A stretch of DNA of 17,099 nt from an uncultured Thomasclavelia sp. (lineage in GTDB: Bacteria > Bacillota_I > Bacilli_A > Erysipelotrichales > Coprobacillaceae), in NCBI GenBank assembly GCA_910588165.1, contig CAJUOR010000037.1, forward strand, positions 1 to 17,099, read 5' to 3'. Position 1 is the stretch's first letter. Each line of letters starts with the position of its first letter. This document shows, piece after piece, positions 6,232 through 12,414 of the stretch. The notes under the pieces were generated by a model, which saw only the letters and a program-made list of their open reading frames with translations, had not been told where the DNA came from and did not search any database. The position numbers and the translations under genes are program-made.

Positions 6232-7305
6232 ATGGCAGTATTCAAGAAAATATATCAACAACTGTTAAGACATGATGTGCTATGGCGCCATTTGTTGATT
6301 TTAGGTTTGTTGGTGATTGTTTATTTGGTTTATGGGTTAGCCCCTGTTTATAGTACTTTCTTTTCTAAGATAAAGGCTGTCTTAAAGCCTTTCGTGATTG
6401 GTTTTATGATTGCCTACATATTAAATCCGCTCGTGGAAATTTTAGAAGGTTGGAAAATCAAACGCTATTTAGCGATGGCGATTGTTTATGTTGCCTTTAT
6501 TTTCGCTATGCTTTTTCTAGTTGGGGTCTTATTGCCTGCTATTTTAGCTAATGTATCTAAAATCACAAATGCTTTAATTACAGCCGTAGAGTTAATTCAA
6601 AAAGAGCTTTTTATTGAACACTCCATTGATGCAAGAGAGTTAACAGCAGCGTTGGTTGCTTCGGTAACACAAGTATCGGAGAATTTGTCGATTGTTGAAA
6701 ATACCATCAATGCCTTTAATGAAGCTTTCAGTTACTTAACTTCAACGATTATCTATTTAGTTATTTCCAGTTATATGCTGGCAAGCTTTGACCGTATTAA
6801 AGTCATCATGAAAAGATTTGCCAGAAATATTCATTCTTATTTGCCTAGTTATCTGGCTAGTTTGGATTTCTATATGCAAGCCTTTTTAAAAGGTATGGCA
6901 ACGCTAATGGTGATTCGTTTATTGGAATACGGCTTCATGTATTTTATTATCGGTCATGAATATTGGAAGGAAATGGCAGTTTTAAGTGCTGTTTGTGTTT
7001 TTGTGCCTTATATCGGTTCACTGTTTAGCTGTGTGATTGGTATCTTAACAAGCTTTGGTTTATCTAGTATTCAATTTGTGGTGATGGTACTTTTGATTAT
7101 TGTCTTGTTCTTTGTGGATAGCTATATTATTTTACCCGAGGTTTATTCTAAGGAGATTAGCTCACACCCAATTTGGATATTGTTTGCGATGATTACCGGG
7201 TTAAACATTTTTGGATTAACAGGTGTCTTGCTTTCAATCCCTATCTTTATTGCTTTACGGGTTGCTTATTTGGAATACATATTTTTTGAACAAGAGTCGG
7301 TCTAA
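6232..7305 (+). CDS. AI-2E family membrane protein (PerM/YtvI/YueF-like)
   Basis: A 357-residue polytopic membrane protein with the layout of the AI-2E family. Two or three N-terminal helices (~20-85) include the conserved FVIGFMIAYILNPLVE region. A more polar middle part (~100-165) follows, then a C-terminal bundle containing MATLMVIRLLEYG, the ILPEVYSKEISSHPIWIL segment (family-typical 'P-x-hhg-k-hp-hhhhhs') and GLTGVLLSIPIFIAL near the end. Members have been linked to autoinducer-2 export, Na+/H+ antiport and, in B. subtilis, germination (YtvI family); the substrate here cannot be inferred. TTG at 6229 is also in frame, but ATG at 6232 after AGGCGGTG is preferred. It separates minD from spoIVFA, which are neighbours in B. 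subtilis, and is bracketed by its own promoter and terminator. Confidence 0.85.
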   Translation: MAVFKKIYQQLLRHDVLWRHLLILGLLVIVYLVYGLAPVYSTFFSKIKAVLKPFVIGFMIAYILNPLVEILEGWKIKRYLAMAIVYVAFIFAMLFLVGVLLPAILANVSKITNALITAVELIQKELFIEHSIDARELTAALVASVTQVSENLSIVENTINAFNEAFSYLTSTIIYLVISSYMLASFDRIKVIMKRFARNIHSYLPSYLASLDFYMQAFLKGMATLMVIRLLEYGFMYFIIGHEYWKEMAVLSAVCVFVPYIGSLFSCVIGILTSFGLSSIQFVVMVLLIIVLFFVDSYIILPEVYSKEISSHPIWILFAMITGLNIFGLTGVLLSIPIFIALRVAYLEYIFFEQESV

Positions 7306-7319
7306 ATCGGCTTTTTTTT
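7295..7319 (+). terminator. Intrinsic terminator of the AI-2E family gene
   Basis: AGTCGGT (7295-7301) pairs with ATCGGCT (7306-7312), counting G-T wobbles, around loop CTAA. The loop contains the TAA stop codon (7303-7305). A T8 run ends the signal. Confidence 0.75.
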
Positions 7320-7321
7320 CA

Positions 7322-7327
7322 TATAAT
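7322..7327 (+). promoter_or_regulatory. Possible -10 for spoIVFA-spoIVFB
   Basis: TATAAT right after the T run of the preceding terminator and 17 bases before the spoIVFA ATG. With the preceding base pair it reads CATATAAT, one mismatch from a sigma-E -10 (CATACAAT), which would suit spoIVF genes. No matching -35 for sigma-A or sigma-E was found, so this is weak. Confidence 0.3.
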
Positions 7328-7344
7328 GCATTGAGGTGAGAGGA

Positions 7345-7923
7345 ATGGAGGATTTGGATGAAGTACGCCGTCGTATGGCTAAGCGTAAAATGGATCGAAC
7401 TTATCAAAAGGTATTGACAGATAAACAATTTAATCGTTTATATCGTTTTGCCCTGACAACCATGTGTCTATGTGTCATGGTGTTAGGGATTGCAAGTTAT
7501 GCTAAACAAAACCCGGAAATACAAAATTATTTAAGAACTAATTTTAATTTTTCTCAAGCAACCGGCTGGTTTGAAACAAATGTGTTGAGCATGATACCGT
7601 TTTTTGATCGCCCCCAAGCCACTCAAAGCGTTTCGGGGGATATTATTTATAATCAAGTAGGCGATAAACTTTACCAAGGTAATGACACTAAACTCAATGC
7701 TGTTAATAGTGGCATTGTAACTAATGTTCAAAAAGACAGTATTACCGTTAATCAGGATAATGGGATTCAGGTTATTTATGGCAATTTATCCGATATTCAA
7801 GTCGGTTTGTATGACCATATTCAAAAAGGTGAAATGTTAGCGATGTACGAAGCGTCGTTTTCGATGCAGTTTTTTAAAGGGGAAGAGATTATCAGTTATG
7901 AACAAGCCCTTCAAGAAAATTAA
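7345..7923 (+). CDS. spoIVFA: SpoIVFA-like membrane protein with a degenerate LytM (M23) domain
   Basis: A 192-residue type II membrane protein with a basic cytoplasmic N-terminus (VRRRMAKRKMDR), one helix (~34-52) and an extracytoplasmic part ending in a LytM/M23-like beta domain (~115-168: AVNSGIVTNV, SITVNQDNGIQVIYGNL, VGLYDHIQKGEMLA). The zinc-binding HxxxD and HxH motifs of active M23 peptidases are absent (GNL stands where H-x-H is expected), so it is not an enzyme. In Bacillus, SpoIVFA is such a degenerate protein that holds SpoIVFB in an inhibited complex. Adjacency to spoIVFB and the min-rplU context support this name. ATG at 7345 after GAGGTGAGAGGA is preferred over GTG at 7336. The 3' end overlaps spoIVFB by 26 bases. 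Confidence 0.75.
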   Translation: MEDLDEVRRRMAKRKMDRTYQKVLTDKQFNRLYRFALTTMCLCVMVLGIASYAKQNPEIQNYLRTNFNFSQATGWFETNVLSMIPFFDRPQATQSVSGDIIYNQVGDKLYQGNDTKLNAVNSGIVTNVQKDSITVNQDNGIQVIYGNLSDIQVGLYDHIQKGEMLAMYEASFSMQFFKGEEIISYEQALQEN

Positions 7924-8656
7924 AATCATTGTTCATGCAAGTACAATTGTTTATTTTATAGCTTGCTTATTAACAGGCTGGTTTAAGGAAAGCTCAATAG
8001 CTTTCTTTATTGTTTTATGTCATGAATATGCCCATACGTTAACGGCATTGGCTCTCGATTATCAAGTTAAAGATATTCATCTTTATCCGTTTGGGGCTTT
8101 TGTGGATATTGAAGATTATGGCTTACATCATAATTGGCAAGATTTTATGGTAGCTGTAAGCGGACCGTTAAGCTGTTTTTTATTAGCCTATATCGGCAAT
8201 GTGACAAGAAGTCATTTAGGAGAACATGCTTATCAATATTATATGCAAATCAATACGGCAGTAGCTTTATTTAATTTATTACCTATCTGGCCTTTAGATG
8301 GGTCAAAAATTTTATTGGTAGGATTAAGTTACTGTCTTGATTATTTAATCGCTTTGAAAACGATTTTAGTGGTTTCGTTTATGAGTTTTATAGCTCTGGT
8401 TATTTACCTTGACAGCAGTCGCTACTTTCTTGTGTACGGATATCTATTAAGCCAAATGATTATCTTTGGTAAAGAGTTTTATTTTTATTATATGCGCTTG
8501 CTTTTTTTCAGAGAAAAAAGCGAAAGTCATAAATTGGTGAAATTTCATAATGATTACAGCTTCTATAAACCTTATCAAAACTTTTATCTTCATAATGAAC
8601 GGATTATTGATGAAAAAGAGTTCATAAATTCAAAGATATTTATTGACAATGAATAG
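7898..8656 (+). CDS. spoIVFB: Site-2 protease family intramembrane metalloprotease (SpoIVFB-like)
   Basis: A 252-residue polytopic M50 peptidase. The zinc motif HEYAH (H42, E43, H46) lies in a membrane segment, and the third ligand region NLLPIWPLDGSKIL (126-139) supplies Asp134; the spacing closely matches Bacillus SpoIVFB, the protease that matures pro-sigma-K in the mother cell. Further hydrophobic segments lie at ~11-27, 84-101 and 148-195. The C-terminal tail after the last helix is only ~50 residues and does not look like the CBS domain of Bacillus SpoIVFB. It overlaps spoIVFA by 26 bases, indicating tight coupling. The substrate could be pro-sigma-K or another membrane protein; the window does not show which. 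Its last codons contain the rplU promoter. Confidence 0.85.
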   Translation: MNKPFKKIKIIVHASTIVYFIACLLTGWFKESSIAFFIVLCHEYAHTLTALALDYQVKDIHLYPFGAFVDIEDYGLHHNWQDFMVAVSGPLSCFLLAYIGNVTRSHLGEHAYQYYMQINTAVALFNLLPIWPLDGSKILLVGLSYCLDYLIALKTILVVSFMSFIALVIYLDSSRYFLVYGYLLSQMIIFGKEFYFYYMRLLFFREKSESHKLVKFHNDYSFYKPYQNFYLHNERIIDEKEFINSKIFIDNE

Positions 8657-8671
8657 GTGTAATGGTAAAAT
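8643..8671 (+). promoter_or_regulatory. Strong sigma-A promoter of rplU-prp-rpmA
   Basis: TTGACA (8643-8648), 17-base spacer and TAAAAT (8666-8671) preceded by TGG, giving an extended -10. It lies across the last codons and stop of spoIVFB, so ribosomal protein expression is independent of the spoIVF genes. Confidence 0.85.
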
Positions 8672-8676
8672 ACTAG

Positions 8677-8770
8677 CGTTGTAGACCTCTAGCTACAACC
8701 GCACATAACAGGTTAGAAAGGTCAAGCCTACCTCTATTGGCGAGTCTGAGAATAAAAATTATAGGAGGTG
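8677..8770 (+). ncRNA. L21 leader, 5'-UTR regulatory RNA of the rplU operon
   Basis: The ~100-base untranslated leader between the promoter and rplU is where Firmicutes carry the L21 leader element. A clear hairpin is visible: GTTGTAG (8678-8684) with CTACAAC (8693-8699). GACCT at 8684-8688, mostly in its loop, can pair with AGGTC (8719-8723), suggesting a pseudoknot. TACCTC (8729-8734) and ACCTC (8685-8689) can each pair with the ribosome binding site AGGAGGTG (8763-8770). The leader class is inferred from position and this structure, not from a covariance search. It presumably mediates feedback control of L21/L27 synthesis. Confidence 0.7.
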
Positions 8771-8775
8771 CGAAG

Positions 8776-9084
8776 ATGTACGCAGTTATTGAAACAGGCG
8801 GAAAACAAATTAAAGTTGCTGCCGGTGATACTATTTTTGTTGAAAAGTTAGACGTTAACGAAGGAGATAGCTACACATTTGACAAAGTTTTATTTGTAGG
8901 TGGAGAAGCTACTAAAATCGGTGCTCCTTATGTTGAAGGTGCTACTGTTACAGCTAAAGTTGAAAAACAAGGTAAAGCTAAAAAGATTATTGTTTTCAAA
9001 TATGAAGCAAAGAAACATTATCACAAGAAACAAGGTCATCGTCAACCTTATACAAAATTAACAATCGAAGCTATTAACGCTTAA
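8776..9084 (+). CDS. rplU: 50S ribosomal protein L21
   Basis: A 102-residue L21 with the canonical start MYAVIETGGKQIKV, the central GAPYVEGATVTAKV segment and the basic KKHYHKKQGHRQPYT motif followed by LTIEAINA. It binds 23S rRNA in the large subunit. An in-frame start upstream (8737) would only extend into the leader; ATG at 8776 has AGGAGGTG at 8763-8770. The leader RNA above probably controls it. prp begins two bases after its stop, so the genes are co-translated. Confidence 0.98.
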   Translation: MYAVIETGGKQIKVAAGDTIFVEKLDVNEGDSYTFDKVLFVGGEATKIGAPYVEGATVTAKVEKQGKAKKIIVFKYEAKKHYHKKQGHRQPYTKLTIEAINA

Positions 9085-9086
9085 TT

Positions 9087-9404
9087 ATGATTAAAATTCG
9101 TGTTAAACGAAAAGAAACGAAGATTACAGAAATAGAAGTAAATGGACATGCCTATTATGATGATCTTGGGAAGGATATCGTATGCGCCGGTGTGAGTGCC
9201 ATCAATTTCGGTGGATTAAATGCCGTTGCTCATTTCTTTCAAAATGATTTATCTCAATTTGAAGTGAAGATTGAAGAGGGCAGAACACTTCTGAAAATCA
9301 GTAATCTTGATGAGGACAGAGTGCAAACGGTACTAGAGACGCTTGTCATTCAGTTTAAAACTATTGAAGAAACATATTCAAAATACATTCATGTCAACGA
9401 CTAG
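9087..9404 (+). CDS. prp: Ribosomal-processing cysteine protease Prp
   Basis: A 105-residue member of the Prp (YsxB, formerly DUF464) family, which removes the N-terminal extension of ribosomal protein L27 in Firmicutes and relatives. The catalytic pair is visible in GHAYYDDLGKDIVCAGVSA: His21 and Cys33, with Asp30 between them, as in characterised Prp proteases. The remainder (AVAHFF, LKISNL, VLETLVIQFKTIEE) follows the family length and layout. It sits between rplU and rpmA in the conserved order, two bases after rplU, and its likely substrate is encoded directly downstream with a matching cleavage motif. Confidence 0.95.
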   Translation: MIKIRVKRKETKITEIEVNGHAYYDDLGKDIVCAGVSAINFGGLNAVAHFFQNDLSQFEVKIEEGRTLLKISNLDEDRVQTVLETLVIQFKTIEETYSKYIHVND

Positions 9405-9418
9405 GAGGTGCAAGGACA

Positions 9419-9706
9419 ATGATGTTTTCTTTAAATTTACAATTTTTTGCATCAAAAAAAGGTGTAGGTTCTACTAAGAACGGTCGTGATTCTCATGCGA
9501 AAAGATTAGGATCAAAATTAGCAGACGGTCAATATTGCCATGCTGGTTCTATCATTTATAGACAGAGAGGAACTAAAATTCATCCAGGCACAAATGTAGG
9601 TAAAGGCGGCGACGATACTTTATTTGCAATGGTTAACGGTATTGTAAAATACGAAAGATTAGGAAAGAACAAGAAAAAAGTATCTGTTTATCCTAAGGAA
9701 GCTTAA
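9419..9706 (+). CDS. rpmA: 50S ribosomal protein L27 with Prp-cleavable N-terminal extension
   Basis: A 95-residue L27 whose N-terminus MMFSLNLQFFASKKG carries the Firmicutes-type extension. Prp is expected to cut after LNLQFFA, exposing SKKG, the end that reaches the peptidyl-transferase centre. The body has NGRDSHAKRLGSK, GSIIYRQRGTKIHPG and GKGGDDTLFA, all typical of L27. Two ATGs are adjacent (9419 and 9422); 9419 lies at the better distance (8 bases) from AGGAGGTG (9403-9410). It is the last gene of the rplU-prp-rpmA unit. Confidence 0.98.
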   Translation: MMFSLNLQFFASKKGVGSTKNGRDSHAKRLGSKLADGQYCHAGSIIYRQRGTKIHPGTNVGKGGDDTLFAMVNGIVKYERLGKNKKKVSVYPKEA

Positions 9707-9716
9707 AAAGCTATAT

Positions 9717-9741
9717 AAGGTGCTTGCATAGCACCTTTTTT
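9717..9741 (+). terminator. Intrinsic terminator of rplU-prp-rpmA
   Basis: AAGGTGCT (9717-9724) pairs perfectly with AGCACCTT (9730-9737) around loop TGCAT and runs into six T. It starts 10 bases after the rpmA stop and separates the ribosomal unit from obgE. Confidence 0.9.
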
Positions 9742-9753
9742 CTTGTGTAAAAT
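9724..9753 (+). promoter_or_regulatory. Possible promoter of obgE overlapping the rpmA terminator
   Basis: TAAAAT (9748-9753) lies 21 bases before the obgE ATG. TTGCAT (9724-9729), mostly in the terminator loop, is a weak -35 at an 18-base spacing. Alternatively obgE depends on read-through. Confidence 0.3.
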
Positions 9754-9774
9754 AGAAATAAGGCGGGTGAGAAT

Positions 9775-11055
9775 ATGCAGTTTATAGATAAAGCAAAAAT
9801 AAGTGTTAAGGCCGGTAAAGGCGGCGATGGGATTGTTTCTTTCAGAAAAGAAGCTTATGTCCCTAAAGGCGGTCCTGCCGGTGGTGATGGCGGTAAAGGC
9901 GGTAGCGTTATTTTTGAAGCGACAACGCATTTATCAACATTGCTAGATTTACGTTACAATCGTTTATATAAAGCTAAGAGTGGCGAAAACGGTATGCCTA
10001 AGCGTATGCACGGGGCAGATGCGAAGGATTTAATTGTTCGTGTGCCAATCGGTACGGTAATTTATGATGTTAAGACCGGGCGTGTAATGGCGGATCTTGT
10101 GAGTGATAAACAGCGTGCTGTGATTGCCAAAGGCGGACGGGGGGGACGTGGCAACTGTCGTTTTGCGACTAGTCGCAATCCGGCTCCGCAAATTTGTGAG
10201 CGCGGTGAACCCGGTGAGGATTTTGAAGTTATTTGTGAGTTGAAATTATTGGCAGATGTCGGATTAGTCGGTTTTCCGTCAGTCGGTAAATCAACTTTAC
10301 TATCCGTTGTTTCAAGAGCTAAGCCCGAGATTGCCGATTACCATTTCACAACCATTGTACCTAATTTAGGTGTTGTTCAAGCTCCTGATGGACGTTCGTT
10401 TGTTATGGCAGATTTGCCCGGCTTAATTGAAGGAGCTAGTCAAGGTAAAGGATTAGGTCATCAGTTTTTACGCCATATTGAGCGTTGTCGTGTTATTGTA
10501 CATATTGTGGATATGGGGGCAAGTGAAGGCAGAGATCCTTATGAGGATTACTGTATTATCAATAAAGAATTAGCAGCTTATGAATATCATTTAATGGATA
10601 GACCGCAAATCATTTTAGCAAATAAAATGGATTTGCCGGGAGCTGAAGAAAACTTAGCGCGTTTCAAATCATTAGTTGATGCACCGGTATATCCAATCAG
10701 TGCTTATATGGCAGAAGGATTAAAAGAACCTTTATATAAAGTTGCGGATTTATTAGACAGATACACTGAAACGGTCGTATTTGAAGATGTGCAAGATCAA
10801 CAAGTATTGTATCGTTATGACGGTAAAGAAGAACGTGGCTATGAAGTTCACAATGAGGGTAATGGCTTATATGTTTTAACCGGTAAGAAGATTGAACGTT
10901 TAGTTCAGATGACAAGCTTCTCAAGTGATGATGCTTTAAAACGTTTCGCTTTGAAATTAAGAAATATGGGGATTGACGATGCCCTGCGTAAAGCCGGTGC
11001 CAAAAATGGCGATACCGTTCGTATTCTTGATTTTGAATTTGAATTTAATGACTAA
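9775..11055 (+). CDS. obgE: GTPase Obg/CgtA
   Basis: An essential GTPase of the Obg family that associates with the 50S subunit and acts in ribosome assembly and stress control. The 426-residue product has all three domains: the glycine-rich Obg fold (1-~158, e.g. KGGPAGGDGGKGG and KGGRGGRGN), the G domain with GFPSVGKS (166-173), switch FTTIVPNLG (191-199), DLPGLIEGA (213-221) and NKMD (283-286), and the C-terminal OCT domain (~350-420, e.g. FALKLRNMGIDDALRKAGAKNGD). The start has GGCGGGTG upstream. In B. subtilis spo0B lies between rpmA and obg; no spo0B is present here. Confidence 0.98.
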   Translation: MQFIDKAKISVKAGKGGDGIVSFRKEAYVPKGGPAGGDGGKGGSVIFEATTHLSTLLDLRYNRLYKAKSGENGMPKRMHGADAKDLIVRVPIGTVIYDVKTGRVMADLVSDKQRAVIAKGGRGGRGNCRFATSRNPAPQICERGEPGEDFEVICELKLLADVGLVGFPSVGKSTLLSVVSRAKPEIADYHFTTIVPNLGVVQAPDGRSFVMADLPGLIEGASQGKGLGHQFLRHIERCRVIVHIVDMGASEGRDPYEDYCIINKELAAYEYHLMDRPQIILANKMDLPGAEENLARFKSLVDAPVYPISAYMAEGLKEPLYKVADLLDRYTETVVFEDVQDQQVLYRYDGKEERGYEVHNEGNGLYVLTGKKIERLVQMTSFSSDDALKRFALKLRNMGIDDALRKAGAKNGDTVRILDFEFEFND

Positions 11056-11056
11056 G

Positions 11057-11082
11057 AAAAAGGATGTTTCGCATCCTTTTTT
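11057..11082 (+). terminator. Intrinsic terminator of obgE
   Basis: AAAAAGGATG (11057-11066) pairs with CATCCTTTTT (11072-11081) around loop TTTCG. The stem begins one base after the obgE stop codon. Confidence 0.92.
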
Positions 11083-11104
11083 CATACTCAAATGCCTTTG
11101 TTTG

Positions 11105-11113
11105 TGTTATACT
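11105..11113 (+). promoter_or_regulatory. Extended -10 promoter of the amidotransferase-ruvAB unit
   Basis: TGT plus TATACT (11108-11113) forms an extended -10 element 27 bases before the next ATG. The -35 position is poor. Confidence 0.5.
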
Positions 11114-11139
11114 AGAGGATAAAGGAGTGGGGGATCTAA

Positions 11140-11841
11140 ATGAAAGTTATCGGCCTAAGTGCAACTTATATAGATAAAGAAGGTATTGCGAAAAGCGGTG
11201 TTAATGAAAGCTATGTTAAGGCAGTGCTGAAAGCAGGTGCTGTACCTATGATTTTACCCATTTGTCAAGATCAAGAGGCTATTAAACAAATGCTAGAGTG
11301 CTGTGAGGCTGTTATTTTGACAGGTGGCGTTGATATTCATCCGTCTTATTATCATGAAAAGATTTCACGTTATTGCGGTGCTTTTGATGTTGAAAGAGAT
11401 CGCTATGAGATGATGCTGTTAGAAGTGTTGGAGGCTAAAAAAATGCCGGTTTTAGGTATTTGTCGTGGTTTACAAATGCTTAATGTTTACTATGGCGGTT
11501 CTTTGTATCAAGATTTGAATCAAGAAAAATCATGTACTGTAATGCATCAACAAGTAGGAAGTCGAGGCTATGGTTGTCATGCAATTGAAGTGAAAACGCA
11601 GAGTTTTCTAAGTGAGATTTATCAGAATGGTGATTTAATCAATAGCTATCATCATCAAGCTGTTAAGGATTTAGCTACTTGTTTTAAGATTTCGGCACTT
11701 AGCCAAGATGGTGTGATTGAAGCTTTTGAACATATCGAACAAGATATTTACGCCGTTCAATTTCACCCCGAAGTGATGGTAGAAAATGATGAAAAAGCTT
11801 TAATGGTATTTAAAAAGTTTGTGGAAAGGATAGGCGGGTAA
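11140..11841 (+). CDS. Class I glutamine amidotransferase-like hydrolase (peptidase C26)
   Basis: A 233-residue stand-alone protein of the gamma-glutamyl hydrolase/PuuD-type class I glutamine amidotransferase family. The nucleophile elbow is GICRGLQ (Cys108), followed by NVYYGGSLYQDL. NSYHHQAVKDL (168-178) is typical of the C26 (gamma-glutamyl-GABA hydrolase-like) branch, and VQFHPE (206-211) supplies His209 and Glu211 of the triad. LTGGVDIHPSYY (60-71) is the oxyanion/substrate region. It may hydrolyse a gamma-glutamyl amide, but the substrate is not evident, and no puu or putrescine genes are nearby. It begins a unit with ruvA one base after its stop; no functional link to RuvAB is known. 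Confidence 0.88.
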   Translation: MKVIGLSATYIDKEGIAKSGVNESYVKAVLKAGAVPMILPICQDQEAIKQMLECCEAVILTGGVDIHPSYYHEKISRYCGAFDVERDRYEMMLLEVLEAKKMPVLGICRGLQMLNVYYGGSLYQDLNQEKSCTVMHQQVGSRGYGCHAIEVKTQSFLSEIYQNGDLINSYHHQAVKDLATCFKISALSQDGVIEAFEHIEQDIYAVQFHPEVMVENDEKALMVFKKFVERIGG

Positions 11842-11842
11842 A

Positions 11843-12403
11843 ATGTATCATTATATTAAAGGTGTGATTATAAGTTTAGAAAGAGATCATATTATTTTAG
11901 ACCATCATGGCATGGGTTATATTATTTATGTCGCTAATCCTTATGATTACAAAGTGGGACAGGAAGTAACCGTTTATGTCCATCAACAAGTGCGAGAAGA
12001 TGCTATGTTGCTTTTTGGCTTTAAGAATGAAGAGGAAAAAAACTTATTTTTGAAGCTGATTTTAGTTAAAGGGATAGGTCCTAAAACGGCTGTCGGAATT
12101 TTAGCTTGCGGTGATTATAATAAAGTGGTTGGTGCTATTGAAGAGGGTAATATCAACTATTTGAAGAAAATTCCGGGAATCGGACCTAAAGCGGCTTCTC
12201 AAATCGTTTTAGATTTACAAGGTAAATTAGTCTTTGAGCAAAAAGAAGGGGACATGATTGATACGACTAGACAAGAGGCGGAAGAAGTTTTAAAGGCTTT
12301 AGGATATAAGGCGAGTGAAATCAATGCAGCCATGAAGAAGATTACTGACAAGCTAGATACGAATGGCTATGTCAAGAAAGCGTTAAGTTTACTGGTGAAA
12401 TAA
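11843..12403 (+). CDS. ruvA: Holliday junction branch migration protein RuvA
   Basis: RuvA binds four-way DNA junctions and loads RuvB. The 186-residue product (slightly short of the usual ~200) shows the N-terminal OB-fold domain (MYHYIKGVI ... LLFGF, 1-60), two helix-hairpin-helix motifs, VKGIGPKTA (75-83) and IPGIGPKAA (110-118), and a C-terminal RuvB-binding domain (~142-186, EAEEVLKALGYK) after a short acidic linker. The ATG is one base after the previous stop, with AAGGATAGGCGGG as ribosome binding site, and ruvB follows after 11 bases. Confidence 0.97.
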   Translation: MYHYIKGVIISLERDHIILDHHGMGYIIYVANPYDYKVGQEVTVYVHQQVREDAMLLFGFKNEEEKNLFLKLILVKGIGPKTAVGILACGDYNKVVGAIEEGNINYLKKIPGIGPKAASQIVLDLQGKLVFEQKEGDMIDTTRQEAEEVLKALGYKASEINAAMKKITDKLDTNGYVKKALSLLVK

Positions 12404-12414
12404 GGAGGTAGACA

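Noticed and set aside
7345..7923. Active M23 peptidase in place of a SpoIVFA-like protein
   Set aside because: The HxxxD and HxH zinc motifs are absent, so only the fold is retained.
9703..9930. Minus-strand frame over the rpmA terminator and obgE start
   Set aside because: It mirrors the glycine-rich codons of obgE and the terminator; no translation signals.
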